NCBI GenBank assembly: GCA_036489885.1
Contig: DASXEW010000003.1
Span: forward strand, 868,001-932,000
Length of the DNA: 64,000 nucleotides
Direction: 5' to 3'
Origin: Candidatus Baltobacteraceae bacterium
GTDB lineage: Bacteria > Vulcanimicrobiota > Vulcanimicrobiia > Vulcanimicrobiales > Vulcanimicrobiaceae
Shown here: positions 17,342-25,632 of the stretch, piece after piece
How positions within the stretch are numbered: the stretch's first letter is position 1
How the letters are laid out: every line of letters starts with the position of its first letter
Made by a program: the position numbers and the translations under genes
The notes under the pieces: model-generated
Databases searched by the model: none
The model's input: the letters and a program-made list of their open reading frames with translations, nothing else
Told to the model about the DNA's origin: nothing

Positions 17342-18634
17342 ATGCGAGACTCGCCCGTCGCTACGAGAGCGGCTTGGTTCATCACGCTCTCTGTTGCACT
17401 CTATGTAGTTGCGGGCGCTTTTAGCGACGAGAAGCTGTCATTTCTCTACAAGAACGAACTACACTACAGCGCCAGCGAGGTCTCGACGCTGGGCCTGCTG
17501 GTCGGTATTCCCGCCTATCTCCGCCTCTTTGTGGGCGCTGGCGTCGACATCTTCACGCTCTTTGGATATCACCGGCGCAGCTACTACATGCTGTCCTGGC
17601 TTCTCTCGGCCATTTCAATGGCCATGCTTGCACTACCGGCGACGTACTCACCACCGCTTGTTATCGCCTCAGCTTTCGTGTCGGCAGCCGGTGGAAATCT
17701 TTTCTACGTCATCATGGACGCGGTCATGGTCCATGTTGGAAATGAAACGGGGACCATCGGCCGACTCCAATCGATCCAACAAGGTGTCGGTTTCGTGCTG
17801 GGTCTGACGTTCATCGGACCCCTTTCCGGCTACGTCACTCAGCACTGGCCCAATCAACTTTGCTTTGGCGCGTCCGCACTCTGCGCCATACTTGGTATCG
17901 CAATCACAAACCTCATCGACGAGCGGCGCGTAGTAGTAAGGACGAACTCTGCCGAGGAAATTGCAAGCCGCTGGAGAGCGGTCGCCGCGATACGTGGCGC
18001 GGTTTCGTCGCCGACTTTATGGATATTGATCGGGTATATTTTCTTTCTCATCTTCACGCCTGGTTCGGCTACGGCGCAGTTTTACTATAGCGTCGACGTC
18101 CTCCACCTCTCAAAGCAGACGATTGGAAATCTCCGCATCCCCTCATCAATCGGTGTAGTTGCCGGTATCGTCGTCTTTGGCGCCGTTTCGCGTTGGATCG
18201 CGGTGTGGTGGATCATTTGGATCGCCTTCATCACCGATTGTCTCGCGTGTACCGTGGGGTTCTGGCTCGTTGATGTCCCGACTGCATACATCGTGAGCCT
18301 GGTCGGTGGATTTTTCGGTTCCCTCTACAACCTATCACTTCTTACAATTGCCGCGCGAGCATGCAGGCCTCCCGTCGAGGCAGCAATGTACGGCCTGATG
18401 ATTGGCGTAATTATCCTAGCCGGAGCGGTATCGGAAAGGCTCGGAAGTGCCATCTACGATGCGCTCGGGCCGCCTCACCACCACACTCTCACATATGCCT
18501 TCCACGCCGTGTTGTGGATTGGTCTCATCACGACTCTTCCAGCAGTGCTCCTCATCCCGTTTCTTCCAAGTTGGACGCGCAGCCGTGATCCATTACAAAG
18601 ACCAACGGAAGCTCAGGCGGCGAATAAACCTTGA
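17342..18634 (+). CDS. MFS transporter (folate/biopterin-transporter-like)
   Basis: 430 aa inner-membrane carrier with about 12 hydrophobic segments. The N-terminus (SFLYKNELHYSASEVSTLGL and GVDIFTLFGYHRRSYYMLSW) resembles BT1-type MFS proteins, in which a helix-loop with FGYHRRSY replaces the usual MFS A-motif. It starts 9 bp after the Asp-box gene and closes the operon asparaginase - outer-membrane receptor - secreted propeller - carrier, giving a plausible route for one substrate from outside to cytosol. The MFS is the likely inner-membrane step. Substrate unknown. Confidence 0.85.
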   Translation: MRDSPVATRAAWFITLSVALYVVAGAFSDEKLSFLYKNELHYSASEVSTLGLLVGIPAYLRLFVGAGVDIFTLFGYHRRSYYMLSWLLSAISMAMLALPATYSPPLVIASAFVSAAGGNLFYVIMDAVMVHVGNETGTIGRLQSIQQGVGFVLGLTFIGPLSGYVTQHWPNQLCFGASALCAILGIAITNLIDERRVVVRTNSAEEIASRWRAVAAIRGAVSSPTLWILIGYIFFLIFTPGSATAQFYYSVDVLHLSKQTIGNLRIPSSIGVVAGIVVFGAVSRWIAVWWIIWIAFITDCLACTVGFWLVDVPTAYIVSLVGGFFGSLYNLSLLTIAARACRPPVEAAMYGLMIGVIILAGAVSERLGSAIYDALGPPHHHTLTYAFHAVLWIGLITTLPAVLLIPFLPSWTRSRDPLQRPTEAQAANKP

Positions 18635-18681
18635 TATGCCTTTCGGAAACTCCACGCCTCATCCGTGAACGCGTTGCCAGC

Positions 18682-19028
18682 TCATTCCGACGTTTCAATA
18701 TTGTGCGCATGTAAGTCTTTATGGTCACCATGAGGGTGCGACCAAAGAATTGCGTCGACGTCATGGATGCCTTGCCGGATCAGAAACGGCACGACAATCT
18801 TTTCGCCGACTGATTCCGCTGCAGACGCGACGTCGCCGGACTCATTGTCCTCGAGACGTCCGCCGGTGTCGATCATGATTGCATGTCCGTGTGGCGTTTG
18901 AATCAGGATCGCGTCGGCTTGCCCGACGTCGATGATGTGATGCGCACTGTCTAGCTGGCCTCGGTGGTCACTGCACGAGGGCACACGCAGAGTGTGGCAG
19001 CGGCCAGCACGCGAACCTTGAATCGCAC
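18682..19028 (-). pseudogene. Truncated, frameshifted MBL gene copy 2
   Basis: From a GTG at 19028 the reading starts VRFKVRVLAAATLCVC, homologous to the start of copy 1 (VRFRLAALAVSVLACA), then shifts frame; a second frame carries IDVGQADAILIQTPHGHAIM, DTGG and SHPHGDH. Sequence after HPHGDH is unrelated to copy 1 (KDLHAHNIETSE, then stop at 18682), so two thirds of the MBL domain are gone, including later metal ligands. It is clearly nonfunctional. It marks the right border of the asparaginase/receptor operon segment. Confidence 0.85.
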
Positions 19029-19121
19029 CAACCCTTATCGCGACAATCAGCTAGACGACCAGCTTGATTCTTTATTGAGGTAGTGTCGACATTCGTTGTC
19101 ATCCCGAGCGAAGTCGAGGGA
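18701..19121. repeat. Anchor repeat copy 2
   Basis: Second copy of the MBL-5'/intergenic segment. The left end has TTGTGCG followed by CTTTATGGTCACC (18701-18729), matching 24 of 29 bases at 24244-24272 although copy 1 has no such sequence beyond TCACC. On the right are TTATCGCGACAAT (about 19035), AGTGTCGACA (about 19083) and the dispersed element (19097-19121). Beyond it, CACCGTAGAG and CTTTGCCGCTAAAGTAG resemble CACCGTAGAG and CTTAGCCGCTAGAGCAG downstream of copy 1, so similarity continues to the first cargo gene on that side. Confidence 0.8.
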
Positions 19122-19195
19122 CCACAATAAATGTCACCGTAGAGCATCTTTGCCGCTAAAGTAGCGAGCAGCGAGTTGCATCCGAGGAGCGCGAT

Positions 19196-19642
19196 ATGAC
19201 GAGCTCAATCAAGACACCGTCCGGCCCCCGTTTTCGATTCGACGTTGTGGCTACGGCCCTGGATTCAATTACTGGGCTTGCAGCGATGTCAGCAGGTCTG
19301 GGTTTCTCGCTCACTCTGTCGTGTTTAGGCGCCTTTGCGGCTGCGGTGGTATCTGCAGTCCGCCTTTTCGTGGTTGGCGATAGAGGCGGAGGTTTCGTTA
19401 TGATTCTTGTGGCTCTGTTCTTCAACCCAATCCTGCCGGGTATCACGCTGCTAGCCGGCGCCATCGTACATATGTTTAGCTTTCGATTTCACGAGCCGTA
19501 CGATTCCGCGTTACTTGATATGTACAGATTCATTTCGATGCCAATCGGAGTTGGCATCATCGTTCTGGGCGTTGCCTTGCAAATGACGCGCCGGCGCATA
19601 AGACTCCGAGAGGCGGCAACACGTGATCAGACGTTCAGTTAG
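19196..19642 (+). CDS. Small integral membrane protein, unknown
   Basis: 148 aa with four likely membrane segments (about 22-45, 47-66, 69-92 and 110-132) and a basic C-terminal tail (RRRIRLRE). GAGGAGCG precedes the ATG. No family recognised. It is the first gene to the right of anchor copy 2 and abuts the following secreted-protein gene (4 bp before its ATG), so the two are probably co-transcribed. Nothing in the sequence shows function. Confidence 0.65.
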   Translation: MTSSIKTPSGPRFRFDVVATALDSITGLAAMSAGLGFSLTLSCLGAFAAAVVSAVRLFVVGDRGGGFVMILVALFFNPILPGITLLAGAIVHMFSFRFHEPYDSALLDMYRFISMPIGVGIIVLGVALQMTRRRIRLREAATRDQTFS

Positions 19643-19646
19643 CCCC

Positions 19647-20078
19647 ATGGTAGTGCGCGGCTTCCTGGTAATCGGCCTCTGGATACTGAGCGAGATTCCC
19701 ATAGACGCCAGTGCGCAAAGCAGTTCATACATTCCGATAGCGATTGCCTCACGGAGGACGACGATAAATAGCGGTCCAGGACGTTACGTGATGATGGAGC
19801 TGAAAGCGCCGGGCGGCGGAAATCAAATCGATTACTCCCTGCATTGGCGTCCTGCGGACGGCTTTGACAAGGGCGTCGTATCGATCATCTGCATCGGGTT
19901 TCGAATTCGCCTCCCGCAAGCTTTGGCTGGGGGCGAAATTCCGCCAACTCCTGGGGATATCGTCGTTCTCAAACTCGAACATCCAGGCTCGACGACGATA
20001 AACTTTCGTTACATGCGAACGACAGATAAGGCAACGGTCTTTCCTCCGAAAACGTCAGTCGTCGTAAACGTTCACTGA
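19647..20078 (+). CDS. Small secreted protein, unknown
   Basis: 143 aa from ATG 19647; a GTG at 19623 in the same frame would overlap the previous gene. The N-terminus is a signal peptide (MVVRGFLVIGLWILSEIPID, cleavage likely after ASA). The mature part is rich in beta-forming residues with the pattern GPGRYVMMELKAPGGGNQID and IICIGFRIRLPQAL. No family recognised. It lies directly downstream of a small membrane protein inside the accessory segment between anchors 2 and 3. Confidence 0.6.
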   Translation: MVVRGFLVIGLWILSEIPIDASAQSSSYIPIAIASRRTTINSGPGRYVMMELKAPGGGNQIDYSLHWRPADGFDKGVVSIICIGFRIRLPQALAGGEIPPTPGDIVVLKLEHPGSTTINFRYMRTTDKATVFPPKTSVVVNVH

Positions 20079-20096
20079 GTCATCTCGAGAGCGCTA

Positions 20097-20675
20097 ATGG
20101 CATCTCCAAGACGTCCACTGAATATCTCGCACCTCTACACTATAGCCGATTGGGAAGCTGCTCTCGCCTCGGGCCCTGATTGGGAGAAGGCAATTGACAT
20201 CGCTGGGGATCGTATTCGAAGCCGATGGATCGATCCAGCTGAGCGGATTCTTGGGATGGATGGTGCTGGGTTCGCCATCGTAGCGCTCGACTGCATCATA
20301 TTGGAATCGTTGTGGGGCTTCATTCACGGCGTCCCCGTCCGACGTCGCGAGGGAGCTTTCGCGTATCGGGAGATCCTAAGCGGGCCTCGTTTTAATTGGA
20401 GCAGTGAAGAGTGCGACGGCTTCCGATGCTTTGTACGTAACGGTCTCATGCATGATGCTGAAACACGAAGCCGATGGCGCATAGAAAGGACGATACCAAA
20501 GCGGGCGATACTCGAGAAAGGCGCCGACGGATACCTTTTGAATCGCACGACTTTTCATAATGCAATAAAACTCAGTGTCGAAGACTGGGTCGGTACACTA
20601 CGGTCTGGCGACGCAGAGCGACTGGAACATATGCGAAAAAGGATGAATACGCTGATCGCAACGCACTACGCATAG
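20097..20675 (+). CDS. HEPN-like protein with Rx4H motif, unknown
   Basis: 192 aa, soluble and largely helical. The segment FRCFVRNGLMHDAETRSRWR (about 117-136) contains R-N-G-L-M-H, an Rx4-6H motif of HEPN RNases, in a context (VR.GL.H.AET) I recognise from a widespread uncharacterised family. Family knowledge: HEPN domains often form toxin or anti-phage RNases. Whether this one folds as HEPN is inference from the motif and helical content. It stands 40 bp upstream of a HipA-like kinase, so the three genes to 22.5 kb may form one conflict module. Confidence 0.65.
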   Translation: MASPRRPLNISHLYTIADWEAALASGPDWEKAIDIAGDRIRSRWIDPAERILGMDGAGFAIVALDCIILESLWGFIHGVPVRRREGAFAYREILSGPRFNWSSEECDGFRCFVRNGLMHDAETRSRWRIERTIPKRAILEKGADGYLLNRTTFHNAIKLSVEDWVGTLRSGDAERLEHMRKRMNTLIATHYA

Positions 20676-20715
20676 GTTTCCCGCTAAGCTATGCGCAACG
20701 GTTTCGACTAACACA

Positions 20716-21546
20716 GTGAATCACGATGAGCCATCAGATGGTCAGCTCGAGTTCGCGTATGTGCAGACCTTTACCGCCGGCGGAAACCCTCGGCAGCTGG
20801 CTGTAACGTCGAAGCGCTCGAAGGCGCTCTTCGTAGTAAACTGCGCCGAAGACGAAGTAGATCGGGTTTTCAAGACCACCCTTCCCGATCTTCCTCTTAT
20901 CCCGCTGCATGAGCTGGTAGCTGCGCTGTTAGCGCGCGCCGCGGGAATCCCGGTTCTTAATCCATGCATCGTCAAGGTTGACGAGCAGTCGTGGTTCGGG
21001 ATGGATTACCTAACCGGCGATCAGAAGCTGGAGTACTCTCTCTCCGGTCCAATATTTGACGAAGCCGAAAACGCGCGTGGCATAGTGTATGAAGCAGTCT
21101 GTCTTGATGCCTGGCTGCTGAATCCCGACCGTCACGACGACAACTTGCTCCTGCGCTTAGAAAACGCTGCGAAGTCCATTTGGCGGGCGTACGTGATCGA
21201 CCACAATAAGGCGCTGGGAAGCGACCTGCCGGAGGCGATGGCGGAGAAAAGGCTGGATAAATTCAGCTCTGATTTCGCGAGCTGGGTCGATCACACGACA
21301 GCGTGGCTGCATCCCCAGGCGAGCTGGACCGACCGAGTTGTCTCCTTCACTTGTCTTGAGAAGGTTGCCGAGCGGATTCAAGGTATACCGTCGGGCACAA
21401 TCGATGCTGTGATGCAGTCGATCCCGGCGAGCTGGGCAAGTGGCAGGTATGTCGAAGCGATTCGCTCCTTCGTACTATCCCGGCAGAAGGCGCTCCCTGC
21501 TATACTTAGGACGCATCGTGACAAGTTTCCAAGACTAGGCTTATGA
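20716..21546 (+). CDS. HipA-like kinase domain protein
   Basis: 276 aa, GTG start. The catalytic loop LDAWLLNPDRHDDNLLLR (130-147) and the metal-binding IDHNKAL (161-167) match the HipA-like kinase family (PF20613), a stand-alone Ser/Thr kinase fold related to the HipA toxin; the short N-terminus (residues 10-50) provides the expected glycine-rich and lysine region. The last four bases (ATGA) overlap the start of the DUF3037 gene. HipA-like plus DUF3037 is a recurrent pair in bacterial genomes; a toxin-antitoxin or phage-defence role is suspected but not shown for this pair. Confidence 0.8.
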   Translation: MNHDEPSDGQLEFAYVQTFTAGGNPRQLAVTSKRSKALFVVNCAEDEVDRVFKTTLPDLPLIPLHELVAALLARAAGIPVLNPCIVKVDEQSWFGMDYLTGDQKLEYSLSGPIFDEAENARGIVYEAVCLDAWLLNPDRHDDNLLLRLENAAKSIWRAYVIDHNKALGSDLPEAMAEKRLDKFSSDFASWVDHTTAWLHPQASWTDRVVSFTCLEKVAERIQGIPSGTIDAVMQSIPASWASGRYVEAIRSFVLSRQKALPAILRTHRDKFPRLGL

Positions 21547-22484
21547 CTGACGAAAAGTTGCACTACACCTTGCTACGATATGTTCCTGACAGCCTCAGGG
21601 GCGAGGTGTTCAACGTTGGTCTTGTCGGTGTCTATAGTGGAAGGCTGTATATCCGCTCGTTCACGGAGCCCAGCCCACTCATGCGCTCGTTGCTGCCACG
21701 TGCGATCATCGATCGATTGCAAAGCTTCGAGTCAGCGCTCATGAAACGTTTTTCGAAAACCTTCCCTAGTCTCGATGAGAATGGGGACGTCCGCACGGAC
21801 GGATGGCCGTCGGCCGGGTTCTTGACGTACTTGAACCAGGAGGGCTTCGCCGGTTTTGTTATCGACGAACCGCAATGGGTGAAAGTCGCAAATGGCGACG
21901 ACAGCGCATACACGTTTGATGCCCTGTTTGCCCGCCTCGTCGAGCCACATAAAGTGCAGCAAATTGGGCGACATTCTCGCGGTCAACGTGCCAGAACGAT
22001 CGTTAGGCGCGTATTCGACGAAAACGATATCGACCCGAATCGGGTTCCACGAGACGTGCGTATCCCAGTTCCTTATTCAAAGAAACCGCGCGATTTTGGC
22101 TTTGCATGGGCGAACGGACAGATTACGCTCGGGCAAGTTGTAGATTTCAACGTGCAAGAGGAACTGCAGAAGCAACACGCTGACAGCGCGATCGCGCTAA
22201 CAGTAGAGATGCAACATGTGCTGCAGGAAGAAAAGCCCTGTATCAACATTATTGCAGCTTCGAATCTTGATAATGTCAACGTCGAGCATGTGAAACGCCT
22301 TGAGCAAGTGGGCCAAACATTGATTCTCCCGCGAGACGAAAAAGAGCTCGTAGCTCTGGCTCGGGAGCAGGCACATACTGATGTTTTTGAGGCGTTAAGC
22401 AAGCGCGGGATTATCGTTAAAGTTGAAACTACACCGCTTCAGGAGACGGTGCCCATTTTGGCGGAGTCAAAGAAGAAGCAGTAA
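21543..22484 (+). CDS. DUF3037 domain protein, partner of HipA-like kinase
   Basis: 313 aa, translationally coupled to the kinase (ATGA overlap). The N-terminus HYTLLRYVPDSLRGEVFNVG is the DUF3037 signature (Y-xx-RYVPD-xxRGE-xxNVG). The middle is helical and the C-terminal 60 residues are charged. Function of DUF3037 is unknown; its constant pairing with HipA-like kinases suggests regulator, substrate or antitoxin. About 180 bp without a supported gene separate it from the converging 438-residue gene. Confidence 0.8.
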   Translation: MTDEKLHYTLLRYVPDSLRGEVFNVGLVGVYSGRLYIRSFTEPSPLMRSLLPRAIIDRLQSFESALMKRFSKTFPSLDENGDVRTDGWPSAGFLTYLNQEGFAGFVIDEPQWVKVANGDDSAYTFDALFARLVEPHKVQQIGRHSRGQRARTIVRRVFDENDIDPNRVPRDVRIPVPYSKKPRDFGFAWANGQITLGQVVDFNVQEELQKQHADSAIALTVEMQHVLQEEKPCINIIAASNLDNVNVEHVKRLEQVGQTLILPRDEKELVALAREQAHTDVFEALSKRGIIVKVETTPLQETVPILAESKKKQ

Positions 22485-22663
22485 GTAATCGCGCGTCGCG
22501 CTTGTGCAGGCGTGACCAATCGACGAACTTTCAATGGTTCAGCCCGCCGGTCTCTTACGAGCTTTTCAATCGGTTGAGCGAGAACATTCGCAATGTTGCG
22601 GAGCGTCTAAGCGTCGGGTGGTGTCGTAGCACGCCGTGCGCACGCCGGTCTCAGCCCGTTCCG

Positions 22664-23980
22664 TCACGCCGTCGGCTGCGGATTCATCTTGTTCCAAGGT
22701 TTAATGAGTACGAGGACTCGCTCCAAGAAGGCAAAGAAGTTGGCGAGATTTCCGGCCGGGTCAGGGTGGTAGTAGAAGGCACCGGTCTTGTCTTCAAGAT
22801 AAATGAGATGCTTCGCTGGGTCCCCGAATAACTTCAACTTCGCCTTATGGCGCGCCAACGAAATCATATGGTAGCGTATGACGTCGGGCAATGGGAACGG
22901 GAGAGCCTCCAGTACGTGAAGGTCATCGTAGTATCCGTTCTCCTCCGCAGCAGCATCTAGTTGCTCGTCGGTATATTCGTCGTCGCTAAAGTAGAGCGTC
23001 TGCGGCGTTATTGGTCCGCGATGAGCAGCTTTGTGACGAATGAGGCGTGGAATCCGGTACATCTCATCGAATTGCGCGTCGGAGAATACCTCGTCCAGTC
23101 CCGGCACGGTTTTGCGCGCCTTGATAAATGCGCCGTAACCCGCTCCTTGGTCTCTTTCATCTACCGGTAACGTATAAAAGTGAACGACAAGCGCGACGAC
23201 CTGGTCGACGGCGCTGTAAAGCGTCAAGTAGAACAGATTGAGCGCGTTCGTGTACTCGAAACGAAAGTCTTGACGTTCCATATTGTTTCGCTCCGCCCAG
23301 CGGTCTTGCTGGCGATAGAATTCGATGCGGTCTCGGTTGAAGCACAGGCTCGGAATCGAGTCAACGACAAGCGAACGCATTACATCGGCCACTTCTGGTT
23401 TTGCCTGTGCCGACTCGTTCATGTCTTGCCATAGTTGTTGGCCGTTTGATTCGCCAAGGACATAGAACATTGTCCACGGCTGATTCTTGATCGGACTAAC
23501 GAAAGACCAGGGCACATCGAAGCCCCTCATGTGGATTTCCGTCGCGTAAAGTACGGTTTCGACATCGTCGGCGACCAGCATAACTTCGTCTTTCAGAATG
23601 TTCACGACAGCGCCGCAGTCGGCGGCGATGACAAGGTCGCAATCGTGCGCGAACGCCTCCTCCGAAATCTTCACCACATCCGTCTCGTCAAGGGCCGCCG
23701 CCCTTTTGTACTCCACGCCGAGGCGGTCGAATACATCGCGGACGGTATCAGCGTTTTGCGGGATGATAAGATTGATTTGCAGCGCGATGTCGTCGGCGAT
23801 GTCTTCGCAGTACCACTTCGCGAGCTGCACGTCGGCCAGACGCGTCGCGTCTGCCTCATTGAGTGTCGTTCGCGCGACGAGGACATTGAGGTGTTTCTTA
23901 GCTCGCGCGCTTCCTAATATGGCTCCGATCGTGTAGTCGTAGCGAAAACGGAGCGACGGATCGGGCGGTGCGGTGTCCAT
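22664..23980 (-). CDS. Large hypothetical with C-terminal HEPN-like Rx4H motif
   Basis: 438 aa. The N-terminal 170 residues alternate strands and helices (KKHLNVLVARTTLNEADATR; CDLVIAADCGAVVNIL; VMLVADDVETVLYATEIHMR) and might be a PIN-like or other Rossmannoid domain; I cannot settle it. The C-terminal part is helical with YTNALNLFYLTLYSAVDQVV and RIPRLIRHKAAHRGPITPQT, where R-H-K-A-A-H is an Rx4H motif like that of HEPN ribonucleases. Such a nuclease-like plus HEPN arrangement suits a defence or toxin protein, by inference. The gene stands alone on the minus strand, next to anchor copy 3. Confidence 0.65.
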   Translation of the reverse strand: MDTAPPDPSLRFRYDYTIGAILGSARAKKHLNVLVARTTLNEADATRLADVQLAKWYCEDIADDIALQINLIIPQNADTVRDVFDRLGVEYKRAAALDETDVVKISEEAFAHDCDLVIAADCGAVVNILKDEVMLVADDVETVLYATEIHMRGFDVPWSFVSPIKNQPWTMFYVLGESNGQQLWQDMNESAQAKPEVADVMRSLVVDSIPSLCFNRDRIEFYRQQDRWAERNNMERQDFRFEYTNALNLFYLTLYSAVDQVVALVVHFYTLPVDERDQGAGYGAFIKARKTVPGLDEVFSDAQFDEMYRIPRLIRHKAAHRGPITPQTLYFSDDEYTDEQLDAAAEENGYYDDLHVLEALPFPLPDVIRYHMISLARHKAKLKLFGDPAKHLIYLEDKTGAFYYHPDPAGNLANFFAFLERVLVLIKPWNKMNPQPTA

Positions 23981-24110
23981 GTGTGAATTCTCGCCGGCGG
24001 CGATGGCGCGCCAGTGCCCCCCAGCTCTTAGGCAAGGAAATCAGGTTACCATACCTGTCAAGCTCCGACCGCCTGTAGATCCTTGCGGCGGCCGAAATCA
24101 CCGGCAGTCT

Positions 24111-24578
24111 TCAATTCGAATTCGTTGTGGCGAACGAATACCGACGTTCTTTTCTAGCAATGAACTCCAGTGCGGAGAGGCTCGTCAACCATCGGTGGGC
24201 GAGCTCTTGCCTGGTGCGTATGAACGGAGTAAATTTCATTTGGTTGTGCGTATCAAAAGCTTTATGGTCACCATGAGGATGCGTGAGTAAGATCGCGTCG
24301 ACGTGATGGATGCCTTGGCGGACCAAGAACGGCACGACGACTTTCTCGCCAACAGATTCAGCTGCTGACGCGCCGTCGCCGGATTCCTTCTGTTCGAGTC
24401 GACCACCGGTGTCGATCATGATCGCGTGTCCGCGCGGCGTTTGAATAAGAATCGCATCGGCTTGCCCGACGTCGATGAATGTAATGCGCAAGTCGTTGCG
24501 TGGCGTTCTCGGTGGCCGCAACACGAGTGCACACGCCGCCGCCGCGATTACGACGATGCCAAGCTTGAGTCGTAACAC
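24111..24578 (-). pseudogene. Truncated MBL gene copy 3
   Basis: Open from a GTG at 24578 through a signal-like N-terminus and ITFIDVGQADAILIQTPRG, IDTGG, and THPHGDH, collinear with copy 1, then changes after HGDH to unrelated sequence (KAFDTHNQMKFTPF...) and stops at 24111. Unlike copy 2 the frame is intact up to the breakpoint, so a 155-residue fragment could be made, but it lacks the later metal ligands (the D in MGDAG and the HH in VGHHGS) and cannot be an active enzyme. The HGDHK-x-x-x-x-HN tail is shared with copy 2. Confidence 0.85.
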
Positions 24579-24668
24579 AACGCTCTATCGCGACAATCGG
24601 CTAGACGGCTAGTGTCGACATCTTGTCAACCCGGGCGAAGCATGTGCCCGGTTGTTGAGTCTCGAGGG
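24244..24668. repeat. Anchor repeat copy 3
   Basis: Third copy of the MBL-5'/intergenic segment. It includes TTGTGCG...CTTTATGGTCACC (24244-24272) shared with copy 2, the 113-bp block 24268-24380 identical to copy 1, CTATCGCGACAAT (24584-24596) and AGTGTCGACA (24611-24620). The dispersed element here is altered to a hairpin: CCGGGC and GCCCGG around a GAAGCATGT loop (about 24630-24651), followed by CTCGAGGGA. Confidence 0.8.
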
Positions 24669-24698
24669 ACAGCGACAAGCGCCAATGTATAGCCGTGT

Positions 24699-25172
24699 GT
24701 GGGGTATGAGCCTGATATCTCCAACTTCTTTGAGGCCGTTTCTGGCCGATATCGCCTCACTGCAGTCGACGTACTCAAGACGCTTTTTGACCAACCCAAG
24801 GTCGCTGAGACTCTTCGTACGCATGGGCTATCTACCGTCTCGATCCTAGATGCAACCTGGTTAATTGATGATGTATCCGAACGAGGTGCGCAGCACCGGT
24901 CTACTCCAATTGGGCAAAAACTCGGCGTCATTCTCAAGAGCGACGAGATCACCGACCTTGCCGTCGAATTGTTAAGCTATATCGGGAATCCGCAGTTCGG
25001 ACAGGAAGTTCAAGACGCAATAGCCGGGAATCGTTCGGTTAGCCCAGCGGTTGATGTGTTCCGGGATATTCGCTCGTTTACGCAAGTCGTTCTCGAGTCG
25101 CTCCGCGATCGAGTCACCTGTAGGGGAGTGACGGCGTTGGACGTTGATGATCCAATTGCTGCTTTAGAGTGA
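24699..25172 (+). CDS. Hypothetical protein, partly duplicated downstream
   Basis: 157 aa from a GTG with no clear ribosome site, so the N-terminus may be truncated. It is helical and acidic (FFEAVSGRYRLTAVDVLKTL, then FDQPKVAETLRTHGL). No family recognised. About 100 bp of its 5' region recur in decayed form at 25.63-25.77 kb. It follows anchor copy 3 directly and overlaps the next small gene by four bases (GTGA). Confidence 0.5.
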   Translation: MGYEPDISNFFEAVSGRYRLTAVDVLKTLFDQPKVAETLRTHGLSTVSILDATWLIDDVSERGAQHRSTPIGQKLGVILKSDEITDLAVELLSYIGNPQFGQEVQDAIAGNRSVSPAVDVFRDIRSFTQVVLESLRDRVTCRGVTALDVDDPIAALE

Positions 25173-25624
25173 CTGTCGGAACGAGCAGGGACAGTGACGT
25201 CCTCCTTGCTCAACGCGTACTCATGGCCGATCGGTACATCAACCCTTGGCATTTGGGTTGCTTAAAGGCAGTGCGTGACACATCGAATGAGCGCGAGACA
25301 ATGGCTTACGGCAGCCCTATGGCTCGGGGTGCTGATTGTGCTTTTTTCCTTGGAACGCGCGTTTGGCCAGAGTACTTCCGTTACTTCGGCGGCGCTGCGT
25401 GGGTGATTCTCTTCTACTACTGCTTTGGGATGATGTGTGGCTTTTCGCAGGGGAGTTTTGACGACTGGGGAGGTCAAAGTCGGAATCAAACTGCGGCCCT
25501 TTGGGCTCTTGGTGTCGCAGTTTTCGCCGTGTGCTACTGGGGGCGCCTCATCAGTGCGCCTGAGGCCATAACAACTTCCGCCATCATAACTGCGTTTGCG
25601 TTCCTTGGTCTTTTCCTCCGATGA
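25169..25624 (+). CDS. Small membrane protein, unknown
   Basis: 151 codons, GTG overlapping the previous stop. The first 65 residues are not obviously protein-like, but three hydrophobic segments follow (AAWVILFYYCFGMMCGF, ALWALGVAVFAVCYWG, ITTSAIITAFAFLGLF). A start further downstream, for example ATG 25301 or ATG 25319, is possible. No family recognised. It lies between a gene and that gene's decayed duplicate. Confidence 0.45.
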   Translation: MTVGTSRDSDVLLAQRVLMADRYINPWHLGCLKAVRDTSNERETMAYGSPMARGADCAFFLGTRVWPEYFRYFGGAAWVILFYYCFGMMCGFSQGSFDDWGGQSRNQTAALWALGVAVFAVCYWGRLISAPEAITTSAIITAFAFLGLFLR

Positions 25625-25632
25625 GCTGTTTC

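Noticed and set aside
22502-22831. Open frame of 109 codons between the DUF3037 gene and the converging 438-aa gene
   Set aside because: No ribosome site, unlikely composition (Arg/Ser-rich), and its 3' half is antisense to the convincing 438-aa gene.
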